A program made the translations under genes and the position numbers. From the NCBI GenBank assembly GCA_002383325.1, contig DFYJ01000032.1:1-6418 (forward strand): DNA of 6,418 bases. Reading direction: 5' to 3'. Under the pieces are notes generated by a model, which saw only the letters and a list, made by a program, of their open reading frames with translations, had not been told where the DNA came from and did no database searches. Positions 1 through 5,720 of this stretch are shown piece after piece (positions within the stretch are counted from its first letter, which is position 1; each line of letters opens with the position of its first letter). This DNA comes from Candidatus Aminicenantes bacterium UBA4085. GTDB taxonomy: Bacteria > Acidobacteriota > Aminicenantia > Aminicenantales > UBA4085.

Positions 1-77
1 CCGGCCGCGCCCAGGGCGGCGGCGGTAGCGGCTCCCAAGCCCTTGAGGAATCCGCGGCGGTCGGTTCTTCGGTCCAT
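1..77 (-). CDS. Tat-exported protein, N-terminal fragment (runs off left edge)
   Basis: Only the first 25 codons are visible; the gene continues beyond base 1. The ATG at 77-75 is preceded by AGGAG at 90-86, with 8 nt between, which supports this start. The peptide begins MDRRTDRRGFLKGLGAATAA. It has the twin-arginine motif D-R-R-G-F-L-K followed by an Ala/Gly-rich h-region, so the protein is very probably exported folded by the Tat system. The mature domain lies outside the window and cannot be identified. The gene is divergent from a DUF1080 lipoprotein. In many bacteria such neighbours are Tat-exported Gfo/Idh/MocA oxidoreductases or sugar isomerase-like proteins, so that is a guess from context and not seen here. 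A near-consensus promoter with a palindromic spacer lies upstream. Confidence 0.85.
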   Translation of the reverse strand, partial: MDRRTDRRGFLKGLGAATAAALGAA

Positions 78-92
78 GATGATCGCTCCTTT

Positions 93-113
93 CCATCCGG
101 ATGGCGCAGCGCC
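93..113. promoter_or_regulatory. Two overlapping palindromes in the 5' leader of the Tat-protein gene
   Basis: CCATCCGGATGG (93-104) is a perfect 12-bp palindrome. GGCGCAGCGCC (103-113) is a perfect 11-bp dyad around one central base. They share two bases and lie between the predicted transcription start and the ribosome binding site at 90-86. They could be operator sites or a folded leader RNA; the sequence alone does not decide. Confidence 0.4.
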
Positions 114-117
114 CCTA

Positions 118-146
118 TTTATACTCGGCCGGCCGATTTCGGTCAA
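118..146 (-). promoter_or_regulatory. Sigma70-like promoter of the Tat-protein gene, with palindrome in the spacer
   Basis: On the minus strand, TTGACC (146-141) and TATAAA (123-118) each match the -35 and -10 consensus at 5 of 6 positions and are separated by exactly 17 nt. Transcription should start near 111, about 34 nt before the ATG at 77. The perfect 12-bp palindrome TCGGCCGGCCGA (125-136) fills most of the spacer, a position where a bound repressor or MerR-type activator would act directly on RNA polymerase. Confidence 0.7.
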
Positions 147-155
147 CGCAGAAAG

Positions 156-189
156 CCGCCTTGCCAAGGCGGTCCGCCTCTGTCATGAT
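156..189 (+). promoter_or_regulatory. Promoter of the DUF1080 gene with a dyad operator candidate
   Basis: TTGCCA (161-166) and CATGAT (184-189) are separated by 17 nt and are plausible -35 and -10 boxes. Transcription would start near 196, just upstream of the GGAGG at 198-202. The 17-bp dyad CCGCCTTG-C-CAAGGCGG (156-172), with two perfect 8-bp arms, covers the -35 box and is a good candidate for a repressor site. The promoter is back to back with that of the Tat-protein gene; the two -35 boxes are 14 bp apart, so joint control is plausible. Confidence 0.5.
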
Positions 190-207
190 CTTGGACCGGA
201 GGCCGGC

Positions 208-1062
208 ATGAAACATTCCCCCGCTGATCGCGATCTCCATCCCCGACAGGCGCGGCTTTGGCTTCCGATCCTGTTGCTGGCCCTGGCCGCGGCTGCCTGT
301 ACGACGACGCCTCCCGACGCCCCCGCGACGGCGGCCTCGGCGGCAACGGATCTCCAAGCTCAGGGCGCCCCGGTCAACACCCTCACGGCGGCCGAGAAGG
401 CCGACGGGTGGACCCTGCTCTTCGACGGTCTGACATTCTCCGGCTGGCGGGGGCTTGGCTACGACGACGTGCCGTCCCGGCATTGGGTCATCGAGGACGG
501 GGCCATCAAGAAGATCCCGACCGGGGACGTTCCCCTGCAGGCGGACGGCCAGCCGGCCGCTGGAGGCGATTTGATGACCATCGCGGACTTCGCGGACTTC
601 GAGCTGGCTTTCGATTGGAAGATCTCGCCGGGCGGGAACAGCGGGGTCAAGTACAACGTGTCCGAGGAGATGTCGGTCGGGAAGACGGCCAACCACGCGG
701 CCCTGGGCTTCGAATACCAGGTCCTCGACGACGCCCTCCACGCCGATGCCAAGAACGGGCCTCACCGAACGGCCGGGGCGCTCTATGACCTGGTGCCGCC
801 GGGCCCGGGCAAGGTCCTCAAGCCGGCCGGCGAATGGAACGCCGCCCGGATCGTCTTCCGGGGCGGACACGGAGAGCATTGGCTCAACGGGGCCAGGGTC
901 GTGGAGTTCGATTTGGATTCGCCGGACTTCAAGGCCCGCCTGGCCGAGAGCAAATATGCCCCGATCCCCGGCTTCGCCGACAGGCGGCGCGGGCACATCG
1001 TCCTGCAGGACCACACCGACGCGGCTTGGTTTAGAAACATCAGGATCAAGAAGCAGGGATGA
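208..1062 (+). CDS. DUF1080 lipoprotein, 3-keto-disaccharide hydrolase family
   Basis: A 284-residue protein. The open frame reaches back to 43, but the ATG at 208 is preferred. It has GGAGG at 198-202 with 5 nt spacing, and it puts a signal peptide at the N-terminus: basic residues, then the hydrophobic stretch LWLPILLLALAAAAC with C31 as the probable lipidated cysteine (the -3 Ala makes a weak lipobox). A Pro/Ala-rich linker follows. From about residue 67 comes the DUF1080 domain (PF06439, concanavalin-like fold): GWTLLFDGLTFSGW, then DFELAFDWKISPGGNSGVKY (residues 130-149), GFEYQVLDD, GEWNAARIVF, HWLNG and a final GHIVLQDH...WFRNIRIK. Family members hydrolyse 3-keto-glycosides made by sugar 3-oxidation; the exact substrate here is unknown. 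It probably sits lipid-anchored in the envelope. It is divergent from a Tat-exported protein that may act in the same pathway. Its TGA stop directly abuts the inverted-repeat element. Confidence 0.9.
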   Translation: MKHSPADRDLHPRQARLWLPILLLALAAAACTTTPPDAPATAASAATDLQAQGAPVNTLTAAEKADGWTLLFDGLTFSGWRGLGYDDVPSRHWVIEDGAIKKIPTGDVPLQADGQPAAGGDLMTIADFADFELAFDWKISPGGNSGVKYNVSEEMSVGKTANHAALGFEYQVLDDALHADAKNGPHRTAGALYDLVPPGPGKVLKPAGEWNAARIVFRGGHGEHWLNGARVVEFDLDSPDFKARLAESKYAPIPGFADRRRGHIVLQDHTDAAWFRNIRIKKQG

Positions 1063-1090
1063 AAATAGGGGTACAGTATACGTAATTCCC
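1063..1090 (+). repeat. Left terminal inverted repeat, self-folding
   Basis: This is the left arm of the element. It begins one base after the DUF1080 stop codon (TGA 1060-1062). It contains the palindrome GTATAC (1076-1081). With the flanking CCCTATTTT (1088-1096), the segment AAAATAGGG (1062-1070) forms a perfect 9-bp stem with a 17-nt loop. Confidence 0.75.
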
Positions 1091-1120
1091 TATTTTCCTG
1101 ATCCCCTCGAAAATGTACAG

Positions 1121-1189
1121 ACCGGAAGCATGGGTGACGTCCGTTCGGAGGCATGGGTCGCTCTAGCTAGAAAGCATGACGGAACCCTG
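1121..1189 (+). repeat. Three 23-bp direct repeat units with GCATG core
   Basis: Units start at 1121, 1144 and 1167, and the core GCATG recurs at exactly 23-bp intervals (1128, 1151, 1174). Units 1 and 2 share CGGA(A/G)GCATGGGT, 12 of 13 identical; unit 3 is more diverged (AGAAAGCATGACG). The regular spacing, about two helical turns, suggests a row of protein-binding sites such as transposase sites at an insertion-sequence end. Confidence 0.55.
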
Positions 1190-1207
1190 AAGGGAAATTC
1201 GTCATGC
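1174..1207 (+). repeat. Internal hairpin of the inverted-repeat element
   Basis: GCATGACG (1174-1181) pairs perfectly with CGTCATGC (1200-1207). With one bulged G the stem extends by AA/TT. A short inner stem CCCT/AGGG (1185-1188, 1191-1194) sits at the top. The hairpin reuses the third GCATG of the 23-bp repeat row. It could form in single-stranded DNA or RNA; no U-tract follows it, so it is not a typical terminator. Confidence 0.5.
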
Positions 1208-1314
1208 CCCGGTACAAGGAGACCATAGTATTTCAGAAGCCGGGAATCCTGAGATGCGCGGCTCTTAGACCTCGACGAACGGCAAGGTCCTAACGAATGG
1301 CAGGGCCATAATTC

Positions 1315-1342
1315 GGGATTTACGTATACTGTACCCCTATTT
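1315..1342 (-). repeat. Right terminal inverted repeat, contains the nucleotidyltransferase stop codon
   Basis: This arm is the reverse complement of 1063-1090 with one mismatch. The TAG that ends the nucleotidyltransferase gene (1339-1337, minus strand) lies inside its AAATAGGGG. The last lysine codon AAA and the stop are therefore part of the repeat. Confidence 0.75.
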
Positions 1343-2242
1343 CCAGAGCACTCGGGGGTATTCGCCGGCCCGGACCAGGGCCTCGAGCTCGGCCATGACC
1401 CGGGGTTTGTCCTCGCGGTAAGTCACCCCGAACCACCGGGCCGCCGTCGGCAGGACGGCGACCGTGGCCCGGCCGTTCTTGACCATATCATTGACGACCA
1501 GCGGTATGTACATCTCGGCCTTGGGGTCTTCGCCGCGCACCCGCAGGAACTCGGCGAAGGCGGCCCGGGCCCGCTCGAAGTACAGCGGCGTGAAGCCCCA
1601 GAAGTTCATCGAGACGACGGTCGACTCCGGCAGGACGAGGGGAAGACCTTCGACCGAGCGGTCGACAACGGTCTCGCCGTCCCGCTCGATCCTGGTCCGC
1701 TCGATGATGCCGGTCAGGAGGCCGTCGGGGCCGACCTCGCAGACCCCCCGGGCCACGCTGCCGTGCGCCGAGAGGGTTGAGCGCAGACCATAGCCGACGA
1801 CCGAGAAGCGCGCGTCGGAGACCGTCAGGCCGCCTAAAAAGCCGGCCATCCGGACAAAGGCATCCCGGCCGTAGAAATCGTCGGCGTTGATCACGGCGAA
1901 CGGCTCGCGGACCTTGGGCGCGGCCATGAGGACCGCGTGGGACGTCCCCCAAGGCTTGGTCCGCCCGGCGGGGACGCGGAAGCCGGACGGCAGGTCGTCC
2001 AGCTCCTGGAAGACGGTCTCGATCGCGATCCGCCCGCCCAGTCGCCCGGCGAAGACCTCCCGGAACTCGGCTTCGATGTCGCGCCGGATGATGAAGACGG
2101 CCTTGCCGAAGCCGGCGCGCAGGGCATCGTAGACGGAGTAATCGATGATCGTCTCGCCCGAGGGGCCGACCCGGTCCATCTGTTTGAGGCTTCCGTAACG
2201 GCTGCCGAGGCCGGCGGCCAGGACGACCAGGGTGGGCTTCAT
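1337..2242 (-). CDS. Sugar-phosphate nucleotidyltransferase (NTP_transferase family)
   Basis: A 301-residue cytosolic enzyme of the PF00483 class, which joins an NTP with a sugar 1-phosphate to give an NDP-sugar and pyrophosphate. The ATG at 2242 is chosen over the in-frame TTG at 2260: GGAG (2252-2249) lies 6 nt upstream and MKPTLVVLAAG fits the family. Visible motifs are the nucleotide-binding loop LAAGLGSRYGSLKQ (residues 8-21), the segment KPWGTSHA (96-103), and INADDFYG (118-125), whose Asp pair should bind the metal. A conserved-looking VSMNFWGF and an EMYIPLVVNDMV segment lie in the C-terminal half. The length resembles GalU-type enzymes, but the sugar and nucleotide cannot be assigned. 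The protein ends ...YPRVLWK; the last Lys and the TAG lie within the inverted repeat of the adjacent element, so the C-terminus may have been altered by the insertion. It is divergent from the kinase gene and probably monocistronic. Confidence 0.85.
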   Translation of the reverse strand: MKPTLVVLAAGLGSRYGSLKQMDRVGPSGETIIDYSVYDALRAGFGKAVFIIRRDIEAEFREVFAGRLGGRIAIETVFQELDDLPSGFRVPAGRTKPWGTSHAVLMAAPKVREPFAVINADDFYGRDAFVRMAGFLGGLTVSDARFSVVGYGLRSTLSAHGSVARGVCEVGPDGLLTGIIERTRIERDGETVVDRSVEGLPLVLPESTVVSMNFWGFTPLYFERARAAFAEFLRVRGEDPKAEMYIPLVVNDMVKNGRATVAVLPTAARWFGVTYREDKPRVMAELEALVRAGEYPRVLWK

Positions 2243-2305
2243 GTTCCTCTCCGCAACCAAAATCGGGCTCTCAACTTATCATAATTCGGGATGGCCGAAC
2301 AACGT

Positions 2306-2334
2306 TTGACGCCCCTGGAGGGCCGTGGTATCTT
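2306..2334 (+). promoter_or_regulatory. Sigma70-like promoter of the kinase gene
   Basis: TTGACG (2306-2311, 5 of 6 to the -35 consensus) and TATCTT (2329-2334, 4 of 6 to the -10 consensus) are separated by exactly 17 nt. Transcription would begin near 2341, upstream of the weak ribosome site AAGG (2346-2349) and the ATG at 2357. This position rules against the longer frame starting at 2291. Confidence 0.5.
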
Positions 2335-2356
2335 TAGGCTTCCTCAAGGCACCCTC

Positions 2357-4351
2357 ATGCGATGCTCCACCTGCGGCGCGGAGAACAGCGGCGACAGCCG
2401 CTTCTGCAGCCAGTGCGCCGCGCCCCTGACCCCCTTCGCCGCGACCCCCCACCCCGAGGGCCAGACCCTGGTGGCGGCCTTCGAGAACCTCGAGCGCGGG
2501 ACCCTCTTCGCCGGCCGCTACGAGATCATCGAGGAATTGGGCAAGGGCGGTATGGGCTCGGTCTATAAGGTCTTCGACCAGAAGCTGCGGGAGATCGTGG
2601 CTCTCAAGATCATCAAGCCCGAGATCGGCTTCAACGCCTCGGCCATTGAGCGGTTCAAGAACGAGCTCAAGAACGCCCGCAAAATCGCCCATCGCAACGT
2701 CTGCCGGCTTTACGATCTGGGCGAGGCCGGCTTGGTCCACTTCCTGACCCTGGAGTACGTCGAGGGCGAGGACCTCAAGAAGTTCATCCGCCGGGCCGGG
2801 CCGATCGGGGCCGGACGGGCGGCCTCCCTGGCCCGCCAGGTAGCCGAGGGGCTGGCCGAGGCCCACCGGGTCGGCGTCGTCCACCGCGATCTCAAGCCCC
2901 AGAACATCATGATCGACCACGACGGGCGGGCCCGGATCATGGACTTCGGGCTGTCGCGCTTCCTGGAAGCCGACGGCGTCACCAACCCCGGGGTCATGCT
3001 GGGCACGCCCGAGTACATGTCGCCCGAGCAGGTCGAGCTGAAGGACGTGGACGCCCGCTCCGACCTCTACGCGGTCGGCAACATCCTCTTCGAGATGGTC
3101 ACGGGCAAGGTTCCCTTCGAGGGCCAGACCCCCCTGGCCGTGGCCATCAAGCACCGCAACGAAGCGCCCCCCGACGCCCGCGACACCACCCCGCTGGTGC
3201 CCGAGCCGCTGGTCCGGATCATCTACCGATGCCTGCAAAAGAGCCCGGCGGCCCGCTATCCCGACGCCCAAGCCCTGGCCGATGATCTGGCCTCCCTGGA
3301 AGGCGAAATGCCGAGCCTGGTGCGCGAGATCTCCGGCGCCCAGGCCAAGCCGGTCTCGGAGATCAGGTCGGCCCGGGTGGAGAGGACGGCCAAGAAGGCG
3401 GCCCACAAGAAATCGCGCCGGACGACCTGGCTGATCGTCCTGCTGGGTCTGCTCTTCATCCCGCCCCTCTACAGGGCGGTCAACCGCCTGGGAGAGCAGG
3501 GCTTGGCCCGTTCGATACGGCCTGCCGACCGGAAGATCGTGATGTCGGGCCATGAAGGCTCTTGGCCGTCCGGCTCCTCCGGTCCGGACGGCGGAACCTT
3601 CGGCATGACCGACATGGGCAAGGTTCGCGTGCTGGTCGATAAGTACGCCGAATCCGCCGACCCCAAAGACTTGGATGCGGCCAAGAAGATCATGGGCTCG
3701 ATCAAGCTGTTCCTGCCTGAAAAGGGCCCTTACGTCGATGCCTGGAATAATCTATCCAAAGAGATCGACCACTTCAGCGTCCCCCCCCCTCCCGGCCAAC
3801 CTCAAACCGCGACGCGCCGCGGCGAAGGCCGTCCCAAAGCCGGTTCGGCCTCCTCGGCGGCGATGCAGGGCGATATGGAGACGCTCATGTCCATGGTCTC
3901 CGAACGCGAGGCCGCCGTATCGTCGCGCAACGCCATGGGCGCGGCCAAGGCCGTGGCCAAGAAGGCCGGCGCCAGCGACGCCAACGCGCTCTTCCACCTG
4001 GCCCGCTACGAGGAGAGCAACGCCGAGGACGCCTTCCAAAAGAATGACTACTCGGGCGCCAAGGCGCTCTACAAGGTCCTGGAAAGGACCTACGCCCTGG
4101 CCGCTTTCCAGAACGAGGACGCGGCCGGGATCAACGCCCTGAGGCAGTACGTGGCCGGCCTCAAGAATGAAGCCGCCGCGGCCAAGGGCGGCGATTCCTG
4201 GCTCCTCAATATCGCCGGCGAGACTGAAAAACAGGCCGACGACTTCCTGGCTCTCAAGGATCTGACCAACGCCGGAGGCGCCTACCTGCGGGCCGCGTTC
4301 CTCTACCAGAAGGTCAAGGACGCGGCGACCGCCGCCGTCCCGCCGCGCTAG
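2357..4351 (+). CDS. Membrane Ser/Thr protein kinase with N-terminal zinc ribbon
   Basis: A 664-residue PknB/Stk-type (Hanks-type) kinase. The start at 2357 gives MRCSTCGAEN and lies downstream of a promoter; the open frame extends to 2291 without family support. Domains in order: zinc ribbon with C3, C6, C17 and C20; kinase domain about 55-315; basic juxtamembrane stretch; one transmembrane helix (about 357-371); then about 290 residues outside the cytoplasm. Active-site features are all present: Gly loop LGKGGMGSVY (61-70), VALK with Lys84, HRDLKPQN (176-183, Asp178 catalytic), DFG (196-198), GTPEYMSPEQ (216-225) and DARSDLY. It should be an active kinase. The C-terminal part is helical and Ala-rich; residues 540-600 look TPR-like, but no repeat is certain. 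A Pro/Gly/Arg-rich linker at 475-495 separates two helical blocks. No phosphatase or substrate gene adjoins it, so the signal and targets are unknown. Confidence 0.92.
   Translation: MRCSTCGAENSGDSRFCSQCAAPLTPFAATPHPEGQTLVAAFENLERGTLFAGRYEIIEELGKGGMGSVYKVFDQKLREIVALKIIKPEIGFNASAIERFKNELKNARKIAHRNVCRLYDLGEAGLVHFLTLEYVEGEDLKKFIRRAGPIGAGRAASLARQVAEGLAEAHRVGVVHRDLKPQNIMIDHDGRARIMDFGLSRFLEADGVTNPGVMLGTPEYMSPEQVELKDVDARSDLYAVGNILFEMVTGKVPFEGQTPLAVAIKHRNEAPPDARDTTPLVPEPLVRIIYRCLQKSPAARYPDAQALADDLASLEGEMPSLVREISGAQAKPVSEIRSARVERTAKKAAHKKSRRTTWLIVLLGLLFIPPLYRAVNRLGEQGLARSIRPADRKIVMSGHEGSWPSGSSGPDGGTFGMTDMGKVRVLVDKYAESADPKDLDAAKKIMGSIKLFLPEKGPYVDAWNNLSKEIDHFSVPPPPGQPQTATRRGEGRPKAGSASSAAMQGDMETLMSMVSEREAAVSSRNAMGAAKAVAKKAGASDANALFHLARYEESNAEDAFQKNDYSGAKALYKVLERTYALAAFQNEDAAGINALRQYVAGLKNEAAAAKGGDSWLLNIAGETEKQADDFLALKDLTNAGGAYLRAAFLYQKVKDAATAAVPPR
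3781..3789 (+). repeat. Nine-C homopolymer inside the kinase gene
   Basis: A run of nine C encodes part of the proline stretch SVPPPPG in the extracytoplasmic linker. The reading frame is intact on both sides. Such runs are prone to slippage, which would truncate the C-terminal sensor region and leave the kinase and membrane helix intact. Confidence 0.5.
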
Positions 4352-4356
4352 CTTTC

Positions 4357-5649
4357 CTACTCGAACCGCGGATTGACCACGTTCGAATACATCGACCCGA
4401 AAGTGAAGTTCAGCCCGACATTGACGCTGAACGAGTAGGTCGTGGCCTGATCCTTGCGCATGAGAAGGATCTGCTCCAGGGTAGCGTCCTCCATGGCCAG
4501 GGCGATCTGGTCGTGGATGGCCGCATAGCTGCCGCCGGCCCAGAAGGACAGGCCCTTGAAGAGGCGGACCGAGACGCCGGCCGAAATGTCGAGCCGGTTG
4601 AGGGCCAGGTCGTTCAGGTAATGCCCGAAACGGACGTTGGCGTTGGCATTGCCCCAGGGCTGGAGGAATTCCAGGTTGAGCGACAGGCTCTGCCGCAGCA
4701 GGGTCTGGCTGGTCTTCTCGTAGATCGTCATCTCCCGGTAGCGGTAGCTGTTGACGCCCAGCCGATACTGCAGATAGATCTGGCGGCGGGTGGACTCCAC
4801 ATAGGGGAAGAAGCTGTACTCGACCGCCAGCGAGGGGACGACCCCCAGCAGGATGTTGTTGTAAGAGGCCGAATTGACCGTCAGCCAGGCTCCGGCCGAC
4901 CAGTGCGGGCCGAGGCTCTTGACGGCCAGGGCGTTGAAGGCTTCCTGCTCGGTCGAGCTCTCGTAGATGACATCGTCGATCGTGTACTTGGAGGCGTCAA
5001 ATCGGCCGCTGAAGCTCAGTCGGAGCTTCCAGTCGGGCGTGACCCGGCTGGCCGAGAAGTTGCCGTCGAAGGCTCCGCCGAGGCGGGTCTTGACGCCGCT
5101 GGCCCGTCCCGAGCCGTAGAGGCTGAAGACCCAGAAGTCCCATTTGTCCCGGACCGTCTGGGGCAGGGGCAGGCCGCCGCGGTCGTAAGTCACATTGAGC
5201 TTGTCGGCCAGAGGGGTGCGCGAGACGAAGGGGGCCAGGCCCTGCTTGAGGGTCCGGACAAAGTCCTCGCGGATCTCGTTGGATACGTCCGTCTTGTTGG
5301 AAAAGAAGCGCAGGGTCAGATTGAGGTCGGCAAAAGCGCCCAGACCGATGAAGGCCAGGATGTACTCGGTGCCGCCGCTGCCGGTGGGCTGCCGGCTGAC
5401 GAGGACGTGGATGTCGGCATCCGTCCGGTCGCGGACGTAGTTGACGAACGGCACCTCGGTCCGGATGTAGTCCCACTGCAGATCCCGGCCATCGAGAAAG
5501 ACGCGCGGCGCCTTCAGCCGGATCTCCTCCTGAGGGTTCGGCTGGGGACCGGGCTGGCCGAAGGCGGAAAGGGAGAGGGCGGCCAGGGCGAAGAGAATCC
5601 GGGCCTGGATCGGGAATGTGATCGAGGCTCGGAGGCTTATCGTCCGCAT
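4357..5649 (-). CDS. Secreted outer-membrane beta-barrel protein of unknown function
   Basis: A 430-residue protein I do not recognise by name. The ATG at 5649 is preferred to the in-frame ATG at 5682. It gives a clean signal peptide (basic n-region, hydrophobic ILFALAALSLSAF, cleavage near residues 31-32), and a promoter candidate overlaps the upstream ATG. The mature protein starts with a soluble part (about 45-165) containing VFLDGRDLQWDYIRTEVPFV, DADIHVLVSRQPTGSGGTEY and IREDFVRTLKQGLAPFVSRT. From about 170 to the end there are amphipathic beta strands alternating polar and aromatic residues, for example WKLRLSFSGRF and YSFSVNVGLNFTFG, ending in NPRFE. This is the pattern of an outer-membrane barrel of perhaps 10-12 strands. 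It implies a didermic cell. The gene is convergent with the kinase gene, with only 5 bp between the stop codons, so their transcripts probably overlap. Confidence 0.8.
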   Translation of the reverse strand: MRTISLRASITFPIQARILFALAALSLSAFGQPGPQPNPQEEIRLKAPRVFLDGRDLQWDYIRTEVPFVNYVRDRTDADIHVLVSRQPTGSGGTEYILAFIGLGAFADLNLTLRFFSNKTDVSNEIREDFVRTLKQGLAPFVSRTPLADKLNVTYDRGGLPLPQTVRDKWDFWVFSLYGSGRASGVKTRLGGAFDGNFSASRVTPDWKLRLSFSGRFDASKYTIDDVIYESSTEQEAFNALAVKSLGPHWSAGAWLTVNSASYNNILLGVVPSLAVEYSFFPYVESTRRQIYLQYRLGVNSYRYREMTIYEKTSQTLLRQSLSLNLEFLQPWGNANANVRFGHYLNDLALNRLDISAGVSVRLFKGLSFWAGGSYAAIHDQIALAMEDATLEQILLMRKDQATTYSFSVNVGLNFTFGSMYSNVVNPRFE

Positions 5650-5658
5650 ATCCCCGCA

Positions 5659-5687
5659 GTCATACCAAAAAGCCGAGTGCATGTAAA
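5659..5687 (-). promoter_or_regulatory. Promoter candidate of the beta-barrel gene, near-leaderless
   Basis: On the minus strand, TTTACA (5687-5682, 5 of 6 to the -35 consensus) and TATGAC (5664-5659, 4 of 6 to the -10 consensus) are 17 nt apart. The expected start at about 5652 leaves only about 3 nt before the ATG at 5649. No properly spaced ribosome site is present; GGGGA ends one base before the ATG. Translation may therefore be leaderless. Confidence 0.4.
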
Positions 5688-5705
5688 GAAAGGCCCGTCG
5701 GCTTC

Positions 5706-5720
5706 GCCGCCCAGGGCGGC
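5706..5720. repeat. GC-rich inverted repeat upstream of the beta-barrel gene
   Basis: GCCGCC (5706-5711) and GGCGGC (5715-5720) form a perfect 6-bp stem with a 3-nt loop. It is followed on the plus strand by a C-run and on the minus strand by no clear T-tract. It might weakly end transcription from the protease gene, but it lacks the hallmark of an intrinsic terminator. Confidence 0.3.

Larger units (their letters stand above)
1063..1342. mobile_element. MITE-like 280-bp non-coding element with 28-bp terminal inverted repeats
   Basis: The left end (1063-1090) and the reverse complement of the right end (1342-1315) match at 27 of 28 positions. Both start AAATAGGGGTACAGTATAC, and the one mismatch falls in TAATTCCC versus TAAATCCC. 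The interior is non-coding: it has no long frame, only a 29-codon unrecognised one from 1204. It is compositionally different from its neighbours, with about 55% G+C counted over 1101-1300, while the adjacent genes are visibly richer. It carries a three-unit 23-bp repeat, an internal hairpin and a two-unit 18-bp repeat. The left end can also fold on itself (AAAATAGGG 1062-1070 with CCCTATTTT 1088-1096). No target-site duplication is evident. It sits exactly between two convergent genes. A non-autonomous transposable element is the simplest reading; a REP-like element moved by a Y1 transposase is an alternative. Confidence 0.7.

Noticed and set aside
112..120. CCCCTATTT next to the Tat-gene -10 box, identical to the start of the element's inverted repeat
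   Set aside because: Only nine bases match, and they fall within a good promoter; a chance match is more likely than another element end.
115..1014. A 299-codon open frame on the minus strand opposite the DUF1080 gene
   Set aside because: It has no family-like motifs, an Arg/Gly/Val-rich composition, and lies fully opposite a clear DUF1080 gene with a signal peptide and ribosome site.
1204..1293. A 29-codon frame within the inverted-repeat element, starting MPRYKE
   Set aside because: It is short, ends at an internal stop, has no ribosome site, its start overlaps the hairpin stem, and it resembles no transposase I know.
1307..1319. A 13-nt exact match CATAATTCGGGAT shared with 2280-2292
   Set aside because: An exact match of this length is not very unlikely by chance in a 6.4-kb window, and the flanks do not match.
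2278..2283. TATGAT on the minus strand as a -10 box for the nucleotidyltransferase gene
   Set aside because: No acceptable -35 box is found at 15-19 nt spacing, so it was not listed as a promoter.
2279..3553. A 424-codon open frame on the minus strand opposite the kinase gene
   Set aside because: It is antisense to an unmistakable kinase, its translation is low-complexity (Gly/Asp/Gln/Arg-rich), and long antisense frames are common in high-GC genes.
4352..4356. A terminator between the convergent kinase and barrel genes
   Set aside because: Only 5 bp separate the stop codons, and I see no hairpin with a T-tract in either direction.
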